This document shows, in pieces, positions 20,771 to 34,611 of a DNA stretch of 40,539 nucleotides. Each line of letters begins with the position of its first letter. The first letter of the stretch is position 1. Origin of the DNA: Baffinella frigidus (taxonomy: Eukaryota; Cryptophyceae; Cryptomonadales; Baffinellaceae); the NCBI GenBank assembly GCA_026770585.1, contig MU646315.1, positions 227,335-267,873 on the forward strand. Reading direction: 5' to 3'. The notes beneath the pieces were generated by a model that did no database searches, was not told where the DNA came from, and worked only from the letters and a program-made list of their open reading frames with translations. The translations under genes were made by a program, and so were the position numbers.

Positions 20771-23700
20771 AGAGAGAGATAGAGCGAGAGCGAGAGCCCC
20801 CCCCCTCGGGGGGAGCTGCTTTGCTTTTCCGCTTCCGTGAAGGCACGCCCTTGACCATGCGTGATAGCGGTCAAGGAGAACCACGTACAAAAACAACGGG
20901 TTTGAATCGACAGGAATCGAAAGCCGGGATCCTGGGTTTCCCTGGGAGAAATCCCTCTGGTCTGAGTATCCCATCATGGACAAGGCGTGGGGTTCCCTCG
21001 ATCAATTTGGCGTGGTAGGCAGCGGCGACAAAGATCCACCCTGCCCCCTCACGCAAACGTGAGCCAGCCAGCCCCGCCCCTCGGCGCAAGCGGCTATTCG
21101 GGAGTAGTTGATCACTTTTCAAAAGGCCCTGTGGGCAACGAAGAAGGAGAAGGAGCAGGAGGAGAAGAAGAAGAAGAAATGAAGAAAAAGAAGATGACGA
21201 AGCGGAGGAGTGACGAGGCACCTGAACTTTGCCCCGCCGTCTTCGTTCCCAAACCTGAGATCCTGAGATAGCTTGAGGGGCGTCGGATGGTACTCCTTAA
21301 TCTTCGCCCCCTGCGGGACACCATGAGCTTCTTTCAGACACCTTAAGATGTACATTATGTGCCCCTTTCAGACATCTTAAGATGTACATTATGAGCCCCG
21401 TTCAGACACCTTCAGAGGTACATGATGATCCCCTTTCAGACACCAGACGCCCCATTCAGACACCATGCGCCCCTTTCGACGGGCGTCGGATGATACTACT
21501 TAATCTTCACCCCCTGCCACCAACGATTAGCCAACTACTAACTCGACACCATGAGCCCCTTTCAGACACCAGGAGCCCTTTTAGCGGTACATTATGAGCC
21601 CCAGGCTGTCCTGCTTGCCGGCAGGGGCCGGGATGGTCACCACCACGCTCTTCTGCCTCGTCACAAGCGCCTTGTCGAGGTCCAGTTACACCCTCACCAC
21701 ACCAGATTCCCCGTGGGGGTTCGCCTCTTTCCGAGCGCACTTTTGGGCGCCGAACTATCCCCAAAGTCAACAAATCCCCCTTATTCTTTCCGGGAGATGA
21801 CTTTTGGCGACCCCTTCCAAGAATGTGACGTGGCAAGATAGCACACGGCGTGTTTGACATTGGAGGGCGGTGCCTCAACAAAGGTGCCGTTCGCGGACTT
21901 ATGGGCGGGTTTCGTGTCATGGTAAAGCTATGTCGAGGCTAAGACACCAAATCACACACTCAAGAAAGCACAAGATGTGTAATCGCTGCGAAAACATATG
22001 AAGGGCAAATAAAGTCAAAGTTTTGAATTGAAGGGCGGTGCCTCGACGACGGTGCCGTGAGCGGACTTCTAGCTCTGCCTGAGTTTTACTCTCGCTCGTC
22101 CTACAGGCTTCCTATTCGCTCTTTGGTACTGAATTGCTGCTCTTAAAATAATTTCAAGGACGAGCCAGAATAAAACTTGGGGAGAGCTGGGGCGGTACAT
22201 CGACGAAGGTGTACATCGAGTTACTACACAACATCCCACTTGTAAAAAGTTTTAAAGAGGGTCCTCTAGCATTCTTGGTTTTCAATAGGGTCCTCTAGCA
22301 TTCTTGGTTTGAAATAGGGTGCTCTAGGATTGTTGTGCGGTACGGGACGTTACATCGACGAAGGTGCCGTGCGCAGACTTGAGGTCGATCACGTACACCA
22401 CCCCGTCCTCGCCTGCCCCCCAAACAAACTTCCAGTCATTCTACCAACAAACCTAGTTTGTTTTATTTCTTTTGTTTGCGAGCGAAAGCTCGAATGAAAC
22501 TTTGCATTCACCAACTTGGCCACCATTTAGCTCGGCCTGAGTGAACCGGGGCCCCTCGTTTAATGAATTTAGAGCAGGACTCGATACAAACGCTTGAGGA
22601 CGATCACATAAACCACTCCCGCCTCTCCTGCCGCGCGAGAATGACTCTTTGCATGCACCAGCGAGAGAACGAGAGGATGGCACTTTGCAATCACGAAATC
22701 GGCCACCATCTAGCTCGGCATGAGTGAATCGAGGCATTTTTTTGTTTTCACCAACCACACCGTCACACGTGAGGATGTCAGATACAAGTCTGGTTTTAAT
22801 GGTTTCCTCTCTTGCCAAGCGAGCACGAAACAGTGTTTCACGAACTCGGCCACCGTCTAGCTCGGCCTGAGTAAATCGGGGCTCCTCATTGAATACATTT
22901 AGATCAGGAGCGAGAATGACATTGTTTCACAAGACAGACGGTGGGTTTCACCGACCAGTTCAGTTATTTTCGTGGTACTACTTAAGAATTGCTCAGTACA
23001 ATGAAATCTTGAAACCCGAAATCTCCTTCGAAGCCTACCATGTGGTTGACCACCAGAGTTGAGGGTTTAGGTTTGTTTGGTTTGGGGTTTGAAGTTCGGA
23101 GTTTAGGGTTTAGGGTTGAGGATTTAGGGTTTAGGGTTTAGGGTTTAGGGTTGAGGNNNNNNNNNNNNNNNNNNNNNNNNNNNNNNNNNNNNNNNNNNNN
23201 NNNNNNNNNNNNNNNNNNNNNNNNNNNNNNNNNNNNNNNNNNNNNNNNNNNNNNNNNNNNNNNNNNNNNNNNNNNNNNNNNNNNNNNNNNNNNNNNNNNN
23301 NNNNNNNNNNNNNNNNNNNNNNNNNNNNNNNNNNNNNNNNNNNNNNNNNNNNNNNNNNNNNNNNNNNNNNNNNNNNNNNNNNNNNNNNNNNNNNNNNNNN
23401 NNNNNNNNNNNNNNNNNNNNNNNNNNNNNNNNNNNNNNNNNNNNNNNNNNNNNNNNNNNNNNNNNNNNNNNNNNNNNNNNNNNNNNNNNNNNNNNNNNNN
23501 NNNNNNNNNNNNNNNNNNNNNNNNNNNNNNNNNNNNNNNNNNNNNNNNNNNNNNNNNNNNNNNNNNNNNNNNNNNNNNNNAGGGTTCAGGGTTCAGTTTT
23601 TCAGGTTCAGGGTTTAGGGTTTGGGGTTCAGGGTTTAGGGTTTAGGGTTTGAGGTTTATGGTTTAAGGTTTATGGTTTAGAGTTTAGGGGTTAGGGTTCA

Positions 23701-24435
23701 GTGTTTAGGGTTCAGGGTTTAGGGTTTAGGGTTTAGGGTTTAGGGTTTAGGGTTTAGGGTTTAGGGTTTAGGGCTTAGGGTTTAGGGTTTAGGGTTGAAG
23801 GTCTAGGGTTCAGGTCTTAGGGTTCAGTGTTTTGGGTTTATGGTTTAAGGTTCAGGGTTCAGGGTCTAGCGTCCAGGGTTTAGGGTTGGGTTTAGGGTTT
23901 GGGGTTTAGGGTTGGTTTGAGTAGGGTGTTGACGCGCGAGTAGGGTGTGGACGCGCGAGGCGGTCATAGGAGAAAATGCAATGGCATAGGTAATATTACA
24001 TATGAATTAAATCAAATAACACCTTATTAAATCAAACAACACCCCCCAAAATCCTGGGTGGGTACTGTTGCACACGAGGCGGGCGGGCACTTGAGCATGA
24101 TGGTCGCATCCATCAAAACCATAGGAGAAATTACTATGGCATAGGCAATATTACTTGTGAATCATAGGTAGTGTTACTTATGAATACATACCCTACTAAT
24201 GCTGGATGGTTACCATTGTACACGAGGAGCGCGAGGACGCGCGAGGCAGTCGGGCACTTGAACGTCCGTCAAAAACCATAGGATAAATTACTATGGCATA
24301 GGTAATATTACTTGTGAATCCCAAGTAAATCGGTGGTTACCGTTGTACACGAGGAGGGCGTGGACGCGCGAGGCAGTCGGGCACTTGAGCGTGATGGTCG
24401 CGTCCGTTGACGACCTCCCCAGGATCAGGTGCGAG
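15498..24435 (-). CDS. FHA domain - Pin1-type parvulin prolyl isomerase fusion (5' end unresolved)
   Basis: FHA domains bind phosphothreonine; Pin1-type parvulins isomerise phospho-Ser/Thr-Pro bonds, normally guided by a WW domain. Ten exons join in phase: 24341-24435, 22354-22412, 21222-21310, 20532-20642, 19317-19395, 18669-18734, 18268-18311, 17175-17256, 16474-16512, 15498-15524 (229 residues and TGA). FHA marks: LILGRSSTDATITL, SRVHALLVYN, VIDLKSAHGTFVD, PLKLSQDLRFG. A basic linker exon (VPSRKRKSEG, KKQEKQEKGKTV) may be a nuclear signal. Parvulin marks: CSHVLLKHKDSRK, RSKEQAIAALEGYR, FGELAKRISECSS, SGDLGHFEFHKMQAAF, GDVSGTVESESG, VHLIKRLE. The residues matching Pin1 His59, Lys63, Cys113, Met130, Phe134, Ser154 and His157 are all present, so it should be active. 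The exon before 24435, with the first FHA strands and start codon, was not found. FHA-parvulin fusions are known in some protists (trypanosome Par42/45). Introns carry duplicated exon edges and TTTAGGG-like tracts. Confidence 0.93.
16092..16208. mobile_element. CAGGGGTACC inverted-repeat element in the last FHA-parvulin intron
   Basis: Ends TGGGTACCTCGCTCATAAGG and CTCCTTATGAGCGAGGCACC with a CCCCTAGGACCC / GGCCCTAGGGG core. It lies in the intron between the 16474-16512 and 15498-15524 exons. Confidence 0.75.
16760..17440 (-). repeat. Decayed copies of a parvulin exon on both sides of the real one
   Basis: The 17175-17256 exon has partial copies around it. On the minus strand, GAGAGGTGGCCTTCAAGCCC with a GGTCTCTC donor-like end lies near 16762-16797. 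ATGCAGGCAGCTTTCTGAGA and on lies near 17028-17056. A 5' piece with its acceptor side (GTGGGGATCTGGGGCACTTC) lies near 17395-17432. All carry stops or frame breaks. The real exon keeps the frame. Confidence 0.8.
17600..17730. repeat. Dispersed CCCTACGGTAGGCA element, copy 1
   Basis: Reads GACCCTACGGTAGGCA, CCGTAGGGACATAGG, TTCCTACGGATAAGGTAACG and GTAGCCCGCTTTGTG in order. The same order recurs near 20136-20245 and, diverged, at 28886-28965. TCCGTAGGACC and TACCGTCGGGTCC at 17860-17910 are related. CCTACGG/CCGTAGG self-complementarity suggests a fold-back element. Confidence 0.65.
17994..18660. repeat. TTTAGGG-like degenerate tract in FHA-parvulin introns
   Basis: Tens of degenerate units (TTTAGGG, TTCAGGG, TTTGGGG, TTTGGTG) on the + strand, so CCCTAAA on the sense strand of the gene. 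The 44-base exon at 18268-18311 sits in the middle of the tract, so the tract flanks a coding exon and is not a chromosome end. Confidence 0.9.
19794..19870. repeat. Pyrimidine-rich CT/CCCC tract
   Basis: Nearly pure C/T on the + strand (CTCTCTCCTCTCTCC and long C runs), inside the intron between the 20532-20642 and 19317-19395 exons. The sense strand is therefore purine-rich here, unlike the CCCTAAA tracts. Confidence 0.75.
20136..20245. repeat. Dispersed CCCTACGGTAGGCA element, copy 2
   Basis: GACCCTACGGTAGGCAAAAT, CGTAGGGACGTAG, TTCCTACGAAAAAGGTAACG and GTAGCCCGCTGTGTGG match the copy at 17600-17730 in order and orientation. Confidence 0.65.
20311..20863 (-). repeat. Flanking half-copies of the FHA-parvulin linker exon
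   Basis: The linker exon at 20532-20642 is flanked by partial copies. On the minus strand, 20797-20863 repeats its 5' half (VKGVPSRKRKSKAAPPEGG). 20311-20390 repeats its 3' half (EKGKTV plus donor AG|GTTCTCTC). Both halves also share CAGCTCCCCCCGAGGGGGG, which the real exon lacks. Confidence 0.8.
20648..20800. repeat. (GA)n and (GT)n microsatellites
   Basis: GAGAGA runs at about 20648-20712 and 20770-20795 flank a (TG)n run of about 45 bases (20717-20763). They lie in the intron immediately upstream of the linker exon acceptor; on the sense strand this is a CT/CA polypyrimidine-like tract. Confidence 0.95.
21336..21600. repeat. Tandem CCCCTTTCAGACACC repeats
   Basis: Units combining CCCTTTCAGACACC with TTAAGATGTACATTATGAG recur at least five times, with decay, next to a second copy of GGGCGTCGGATGATACT / TTAATCTTC, which duplicates the 5' edge of the 21222-21310 exon. 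This is intron sequence of the FHA-parvulin gene. Confidence 0.75.
21899..21946. repeat. Hairpin with conserved loop, copy 1
   Basis: GTTTCGTGTC and GACACCAAAT arms enclose ATGGTAAAGCTATGTCGAGG. A second copy with the same loop lies at 38943-39001 in another gene. This implies a dispersed element whose loop is better conserved than its arms. Confidence 0.6.
22067..22190. mobile_element. TAGCTCTGYC inverted-repeat element
   Basis: The left end CTAGCTCTGCCTGAGTTTTA, then CTCTCGCTCGTCC, is matched in inverse by GGACGAGCCAGAATAAAAC then TTGGGGAGAGCTGGG at the right. Arms are about 34 bp, total about 122 bp, non-coding. Related ends occur near 22526, 22709, 22857, 28549, 29608, 29690, 35266, 38712 and 39158. 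Confidence 0.75.
22526..22925. repeat. Cluster of TAGCTCGGCCTGAGT element ends
   Basis: TAGCTCGGCCTGAGTGAACC (22529), TAGCTCGGCATGAGTGAATC (22712) and TAGCTCGGCCTGAGTAAATC (22859) recur in tandem. The first and third are followed by CGGGGC, TCGTTTAATG/TCATTGAATA and TTTAGA-CAGGA. CACCAACTTGGCCACC or CACGAACTCGGCCACC precedes two of them. These are probably nested or tandem copies of the family at 22067, within an FHA-parvulin intron. Confidence 0.65.
23049..23930. repeat. TTTAGGG-like tract interrupted by an assembly gap
   Basis: Degenerate TTTAGGG/TTCAGGG/TTTGGGG units on both sides of 424 unknown bases (23157-23580). The gap probably reflects collapse or uncertain length of this low-complexity intron. 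The sense strand of the gene is again CCCTAAA. Confidence 0.9.
23157..23580. other. Assembly gap (N run)
   Basis: 424 ambiguous bases inside an FHA-parvulin intron. The 164-codon frame that crosses it is an artefact. No coding sequence need be missing: the exons on either side (24341-24435 and 22354-22412) join in phase. Confidence 1.
23935..24340 (-). repeat. Tandem decayed copies of the first FHA exon end with its intron
   Basis: Blocks containing TACACGAGGxGG, GACGCGCGAGGC, GGGCACTTGA (the 3' part of the FHA exon on the opposite strand) followed by AACCATAGGAGAAATTACTA and TGGCATAGGTAATATTACTT recur near 23940, 24068, 24210 and 24270-24315. The exon part is truncated in each. The real exon at 24341-24435 is the rightmost member. 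Confidence 0.8.
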
Positions 24436-24607
24436 CTGCGCACAAACAAACTGTTGACTGAAATGTGCGAGCTGCGCACAAGCCGACGGTTGACTGAAAC
24501 GGACAGGGGTGGTGACTAATTCGGGCAGCTGAGCCACGGACAGGGGCGGTAACTAATCCGTGCAGCTTAACACGAGGACACTGGCGGTGACTAATCCGGG
24601 CAGCTGA
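24430..24607 (-). repeat. Tandem duplication of the FHA exon acceptor region
   Basis: GTGCGAGCTGCGCACAA followed by TTGACTGAAA occurs twice (24429-24460 and 24467-24497), giving a second decoy CAG acceptor. Upstream, a 37-base unit with ACGGACAGGGGTGGTGACTA and CGGGCAGCTGA occurs three times (24499, 24536, 24574). The duplicated parts are the 3' end of an intron and its splice site. Confidence 0.8.
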
Positions 24608-25584
24608 AATACTTTTAGGTCCACGTCATCCGCTCGAGTGAGCGGATCTGGGAGCTGTGCGAGGCGCGAGACGTAGCTTCAGAGGCAGGGCGCAGGCGTG
24701 AAAAGTGCGCCTCGAGGGTATAGATCCACGGCTCCCGCGTGGCCCCGGGCGCACGTTCACTGCAAGCAACCAGACGGTTGTGGGAAGGGAATGCATGCAT
24801 GAAATGACAACGACGGGCAAGCGGGATTCAGATCGACAGACGGCCCCCTTCTTGGACCCACAAGTGCAGAATCGCCGGGGCGTGGTTGCAGGCGCCATTC
24901 AACTGGGCGTTCGGGCGTGTGCTGCGCGTGGGCAGCGGTTCCAGAGGGGCGAGATGTAGACGGGCTTGAGGGCGGGCTGGGATTCTTTCGTGTGTGGCGT
25001 TCCGCCCGGCGCCGCCAGGGGCGCCCGACATTTCCCCGGACCGTGTGCTGGGCCTCGGTTGGGGGGCGTGCAGGTCGCTTCCCGCTCGCCAAGGGGGTCG
25101 CCCTGGCCAGGCACTTCATGATGTGACCCAGGCACATCAGCTTTCTGGAAAGGGGGGGAACCGGGTCCCGAGCTTGATGGTCTGCGGTCCTTCGGGAAGG
25201 AGGGACTCGAGTTCGAAGGAGTCGTCGGGGGGCGTGGAGGCCCACGTGGGGATTTTTGGCGGCTCCGTGGACCCCATCGAAGAGAGCGGAGGGAAGGCGC
25301 GCTGATTCGATGCGCCTCCCTGGAAAAAAGTCCCGGGCTTTTTTGAGTGGTTTCAAATCGAGGCGGACCAAAGATACTTTCCCTGCGGAAAAACCTCTGA
25401 ATTCCGGTGTCTGATAGAAGAAAATGGCTCAAACTCTAGCCTCCATTTGATCTACTTCAAAAGCGAGGATTTTCGGGTCATTTTCGGGTCATTTTTAATT
25501 TTGGAATTCGTGAGGAGATGAGAGCTAAGTGCATCGGCGACACGACCGCCGCGGCGGCGCCGAAACGATGGCTGGACATAATGC

Positions 25585-25730
25585 CTGAGCCGCGGCAGGA
25601 TGAACTGCTCCAGGTGGGCGGTGAGCCGCGGCACGTCGTGAAGGATCTTGGTGGGCAGGATTTCCTCGGCTTCAGGGCACGCGCGCAAGTGGATTCCGAC
25701 TGTGACGGTAGAACACGCTCGTTGGGCGAG
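25585..25730 (-). CDS. Candidate exon of unknown identity
   Basis: The minus strand has a CAG acceptor at 25731-25733 and then a GC3-rich frame: STVTVGIHLRACPEAEEILP, continuing TKILHDVPRLTAHLEQFILP. The bias drops after about 25585. A GC donor (AG|GC) at 25585 would end it in phase 2, which is the phase the first known FHA exon needs, so it could belong to that gene. The sequence does not look like FHA strands, and no GT donor fits. I do not recognise a family. Confidence 0.35.
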
Positions 25731-26625
25731 CTGTCGTCACCGAGTGGTGAGGAGGAGGAGGACGAGCCGTCGATGCGACACGTGTCCAAGAGCGAGGCGC
25801 ATGACCTCGGGTGAGCCTTATGCCAAAATCTCGAGCAGAGGATTTGATGGGGTGCATGTTGAGGATTCGGGTTCGTGGACAGGCACAAGGCGAACCAGCG
25901 GATTGGGCCTTGAGGTTTTGCGAAATCCCACGATACGCGGACACTGGAACTTATCTGCAGGGCGGCCCCGCGTTGCTTTGTTTCAAGCATCGTATCTCGT
26001 GCAGAGGCACTCAGCAGAACCGGCCAAACGTTTGACTCACAGTTGTACTAGTATCCCAGCATGCAGCTTATCTTCGAAACTTTCGCAGGTATTCGCCAAC
26101 ACATCTGCGGGAAATCTTCTCGCTCAAAGCAAAGGCCAAGGGGATGGACGCAGCCTGGCAAATGCGCCCTTGCGCACCTTCTTCACAGGAGGAGGAAGAG
26201 GGCCCTGGGATGTGGGGTGGCGCATTATTGCTGTGATGGTCTGAGGGTCTGAGAGACTGCGCTCGCTTCAAACACGCCTGCTGTGCGTGCTTGAGCAGAA
26301 CGCCATCGTGCTGGCTCGGTAGGCGATTCAAAAAGGAGTTGGTGACAGTGAGTGTCAAATACATGAATGCTCTGTACAAGTCAATACCTGCATTCCACCC
26401 GGGCCGCACCACACCGCCGAGCCTCCGCGGCCTGTGCTGGGTCGCCTCCACCCTCTCACCCCGGGGAGGCGGACGGTGGTGCTGCTGCTCTCGTGCTCAC
26501 GCCGCCCCAGGGGTACCTCCAATCAAGGTGGTATCTTCGTTCCTCTCGAACCCTGGGGAGGGGCCAGACACCCCGGCACCCTGGCACCCTTCACAGAACC
26601 CCAGCGGCGCGCTCTCTACATGTAA

Positions 26626-26743
26626 TGGGGTACCTCGCTCACAACACTACGCCCCCCCCTGGGACCCTACAGTAGGCCTTTTCCCAGGACCCTGTGGTGA
26701 TCCTGGGGGGGGGGGCACTTTCTTATGGGCGAGGTACCTTTGT
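26626..26743. mobile_element. CAGGGGTACC inverted-repeat element, diverged
   Basis: Left end TGGGGTACCTCGCTCACAAC, right end TTCTTATGGGCGAGGTACCT; core CCTGGGACCCTACAGTAGGC. Same family as 27054-27174. Confidence 0.75.
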
Positions 26744-26913
26744 AGACGCCCCGGCGCCCAGGCACACCCTCCGCAGAACCCCAGAGGGCGCGCCCTCGAT
26801 TGCAGACCTAAGTTGAACCGACAGGTCCACCACGCGTATTCCCCTCCGCAGAGGCTATGTCGGTCCACGCGTTTCAGCAGGACCGACGTGAGAAGGGCAC
26901 ACACAGTCACTTG

Positions 26914-27052
26914 ACAGGAGTATCTCGTGAACAAGGACACGCGCGCCGCCCCTCTGGTGGTGATTACGCTCCCTAGTAGGGAGGAACAGCCCTTGAGTAC
27001 CGTGGGGTCCTAGCTATGGCGGTGCGTTTCCTTGTTCGAGAGTAACCCCTGT
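26914..27052. mobile_element. CAGGGGTACC-like element, strongly diverged
   Basis: Left end CAGGAGTATCTCGTGAACAA and right end TTGTTCGAGAGTAACCCCTG fit the family outline with many changes. It abuts the intact copy at 27054, so two copies lie head to tail, as at 14187-14418. Confidence 0.5.
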
Positions 27053-27053
27053 A

Positions 27054-27174
27054 CAGGGGTACCTCGCTCATAAGAAACCGCCCCCCCCCTAGGACCACCA
27101 TAGGGCCCTAGCTAGGCATAGGCCTACTGTAGGGTCATAGGGGGTGGCGCTTTCTTGTGAGCGAGGTACCCCTG
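27054..27174. mobile_element. CAGGGGTACC inverted-repeat element, best-preserved copy
   Basis: Perfect outer ends CAGGGGTACCTCGCTCATAA and its near-complement TTGTGAGCGAGGTACCCCTG. The self-complementary core is CCTAGGACCACCATAGGG and CCTACTGTAGGGTCATAGGG. TA borders both ends (GTA|CAGGGG and CCCCTG|TAC), consistent with TA target duplication. Confidence 0.85.
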
Positions 27175-27830
27175 TACTCTCCCCGCGCTCTCCGCTTGCC
27201 ATTAGCCTCTGCTACTCATTCACATCGGGCCAGCACCCCAGCATTGTACCAGCAGCCTCGCCTGGGCACACGTCGGGGCACTCTCTCGGGTTTTGCCAGG
27301 GTGGAAGAGAGAGACCTTTATGGACACTCTCGCAGGGACATGGTGAAAAGGAGGCACCCGCATTGCGATCAACACGGCGCCGCCCTCGCATTGCGTGGCG
27401 CTTCTCAAGACCGCGGCACCACCTGCAACATTTCGACTGGAGAGTGGGTATCTAGGCTCTAAGGGCATGTAAGGACGCAAGGTTATGAGCACGCCACTCA
27501 GGCCTTCGAAGTAGATTCACTTAGGCCTCCTAAGTAGAGAGAGTTGACTGGTAAGTGAGGGCCTTCTAAAGCCCGCGTGACCTCTCGAGTAAATCTAACG
27601 AGACTGAGGCATCCTCGTGAGACGTGGGGCCAGTAGCGTTCACAGGTATGAGCCACTAACATGGAGATTGGCACGCTTGCGTCTTGAAGGTAAAGAGACC
27701 TTTATTGACACTCTCTCGGGTTTGACAGGGTCCCTGGAAGAGAGACCTTTACATTTCGCCGCTCGATCGCGGCACTGGAGGGGGGGCGCCACTTAGACCA
27801 GCGGCACCACTTAAGACACTCACGGCACGC

Positions 27831-34363
<6,533 letters not shown>

Positions 34364-34611
34364 GATTCCGATGAAAAATCGGCCTCCGCCCACGTGCCGC
34401 GACTTAACCACTGACAACTTTTGGCGTTCTCAGCTGATTGAAAGTGGCCATGTTGACTTTTCACGGTTTGACCATTTTCTTTTTTCAGGATCAACGGCAG
34501 GGGCTGAGGTCTGGCTGGTGGGAGGGAGCTGGTTGGCGCTGTACAAACCGATTTCTAAAACAAGGCGGGTAAAGAAGTTTTTCCCAGTTCCTGCACCCAA
34601 CCTCTTCTCCG
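34364..34611. promoter_or_regulatory. Divergent promoter region
   Basis: Only 248 bases separate the start codons of the reductoisomerase (-) and the coil-rich gene (+), so both are probably driven from here. A perfect CACGTG (G-box) lies at 34391-34396, close to the reductoisomerase start. The stretch is more AT-rich than its surroundings (runs near 34425-34490). I see no convincing TATA box. Confidence 0.6.

Larger units (their letters stand above)
21862..22215 (-). repeat. Extra decayed copies of the FHA KSAHGTFVD segment
   Basis: The real exon at 22354-22412 encodes KSAHGTFVD. Minus-strand copies read KSANGTFVEAPP near 21866-21900 and KSAHGTVVEAPP near 22028-22062; a shorter remnant (ATCGACGAAGGTGTACATCG on +) lies near 22196-22215. 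All share the C-rich GCACCGCC tail. None has the donor in the right place. Confidence 0.8.
24608..27830. other. Upstream of FHA-parvulin: mostly unassigned
   Basis: The missing first exon(s) of the FHA-parvulin gene should lie here, on the minus strand. I could not find a convincing FHA N-terminal strand. The one coding-like block is at 25585-25730. Inverted-repeat elements lie at 26626-27174. A phrase AGAGAGACCTTTATGGACAC with CACTCTCTCGGGTTT recurs near 27277-27330 and 27697-27760, beyond the end of the reductoisomerase gene. CCCTAAA-like tracts are absent. Confidence 0.5.

Noticed and set aside
20351-20983. 210-codon minus-strand frame with THTHTH and LSLSLS runs
   Set aside because: Apparent protein from (GT)n and (GA)n microsatellites. 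Only the 111-base linker exon inside it, in a defined frame with splice sites, is kept.
23151-23645. 164-codon frame across the gap
   Set aside because: Almost entirely unknown bases; an artefact.
24615-24800. Minus-strand frame with EPWIYTLEAHFS as the missing FHA start
   Set aside because: The first residues are tempting (Trp then YTLE), but the frame continues without an FHA pattern and ends in a stop before the required phase-2 donor.
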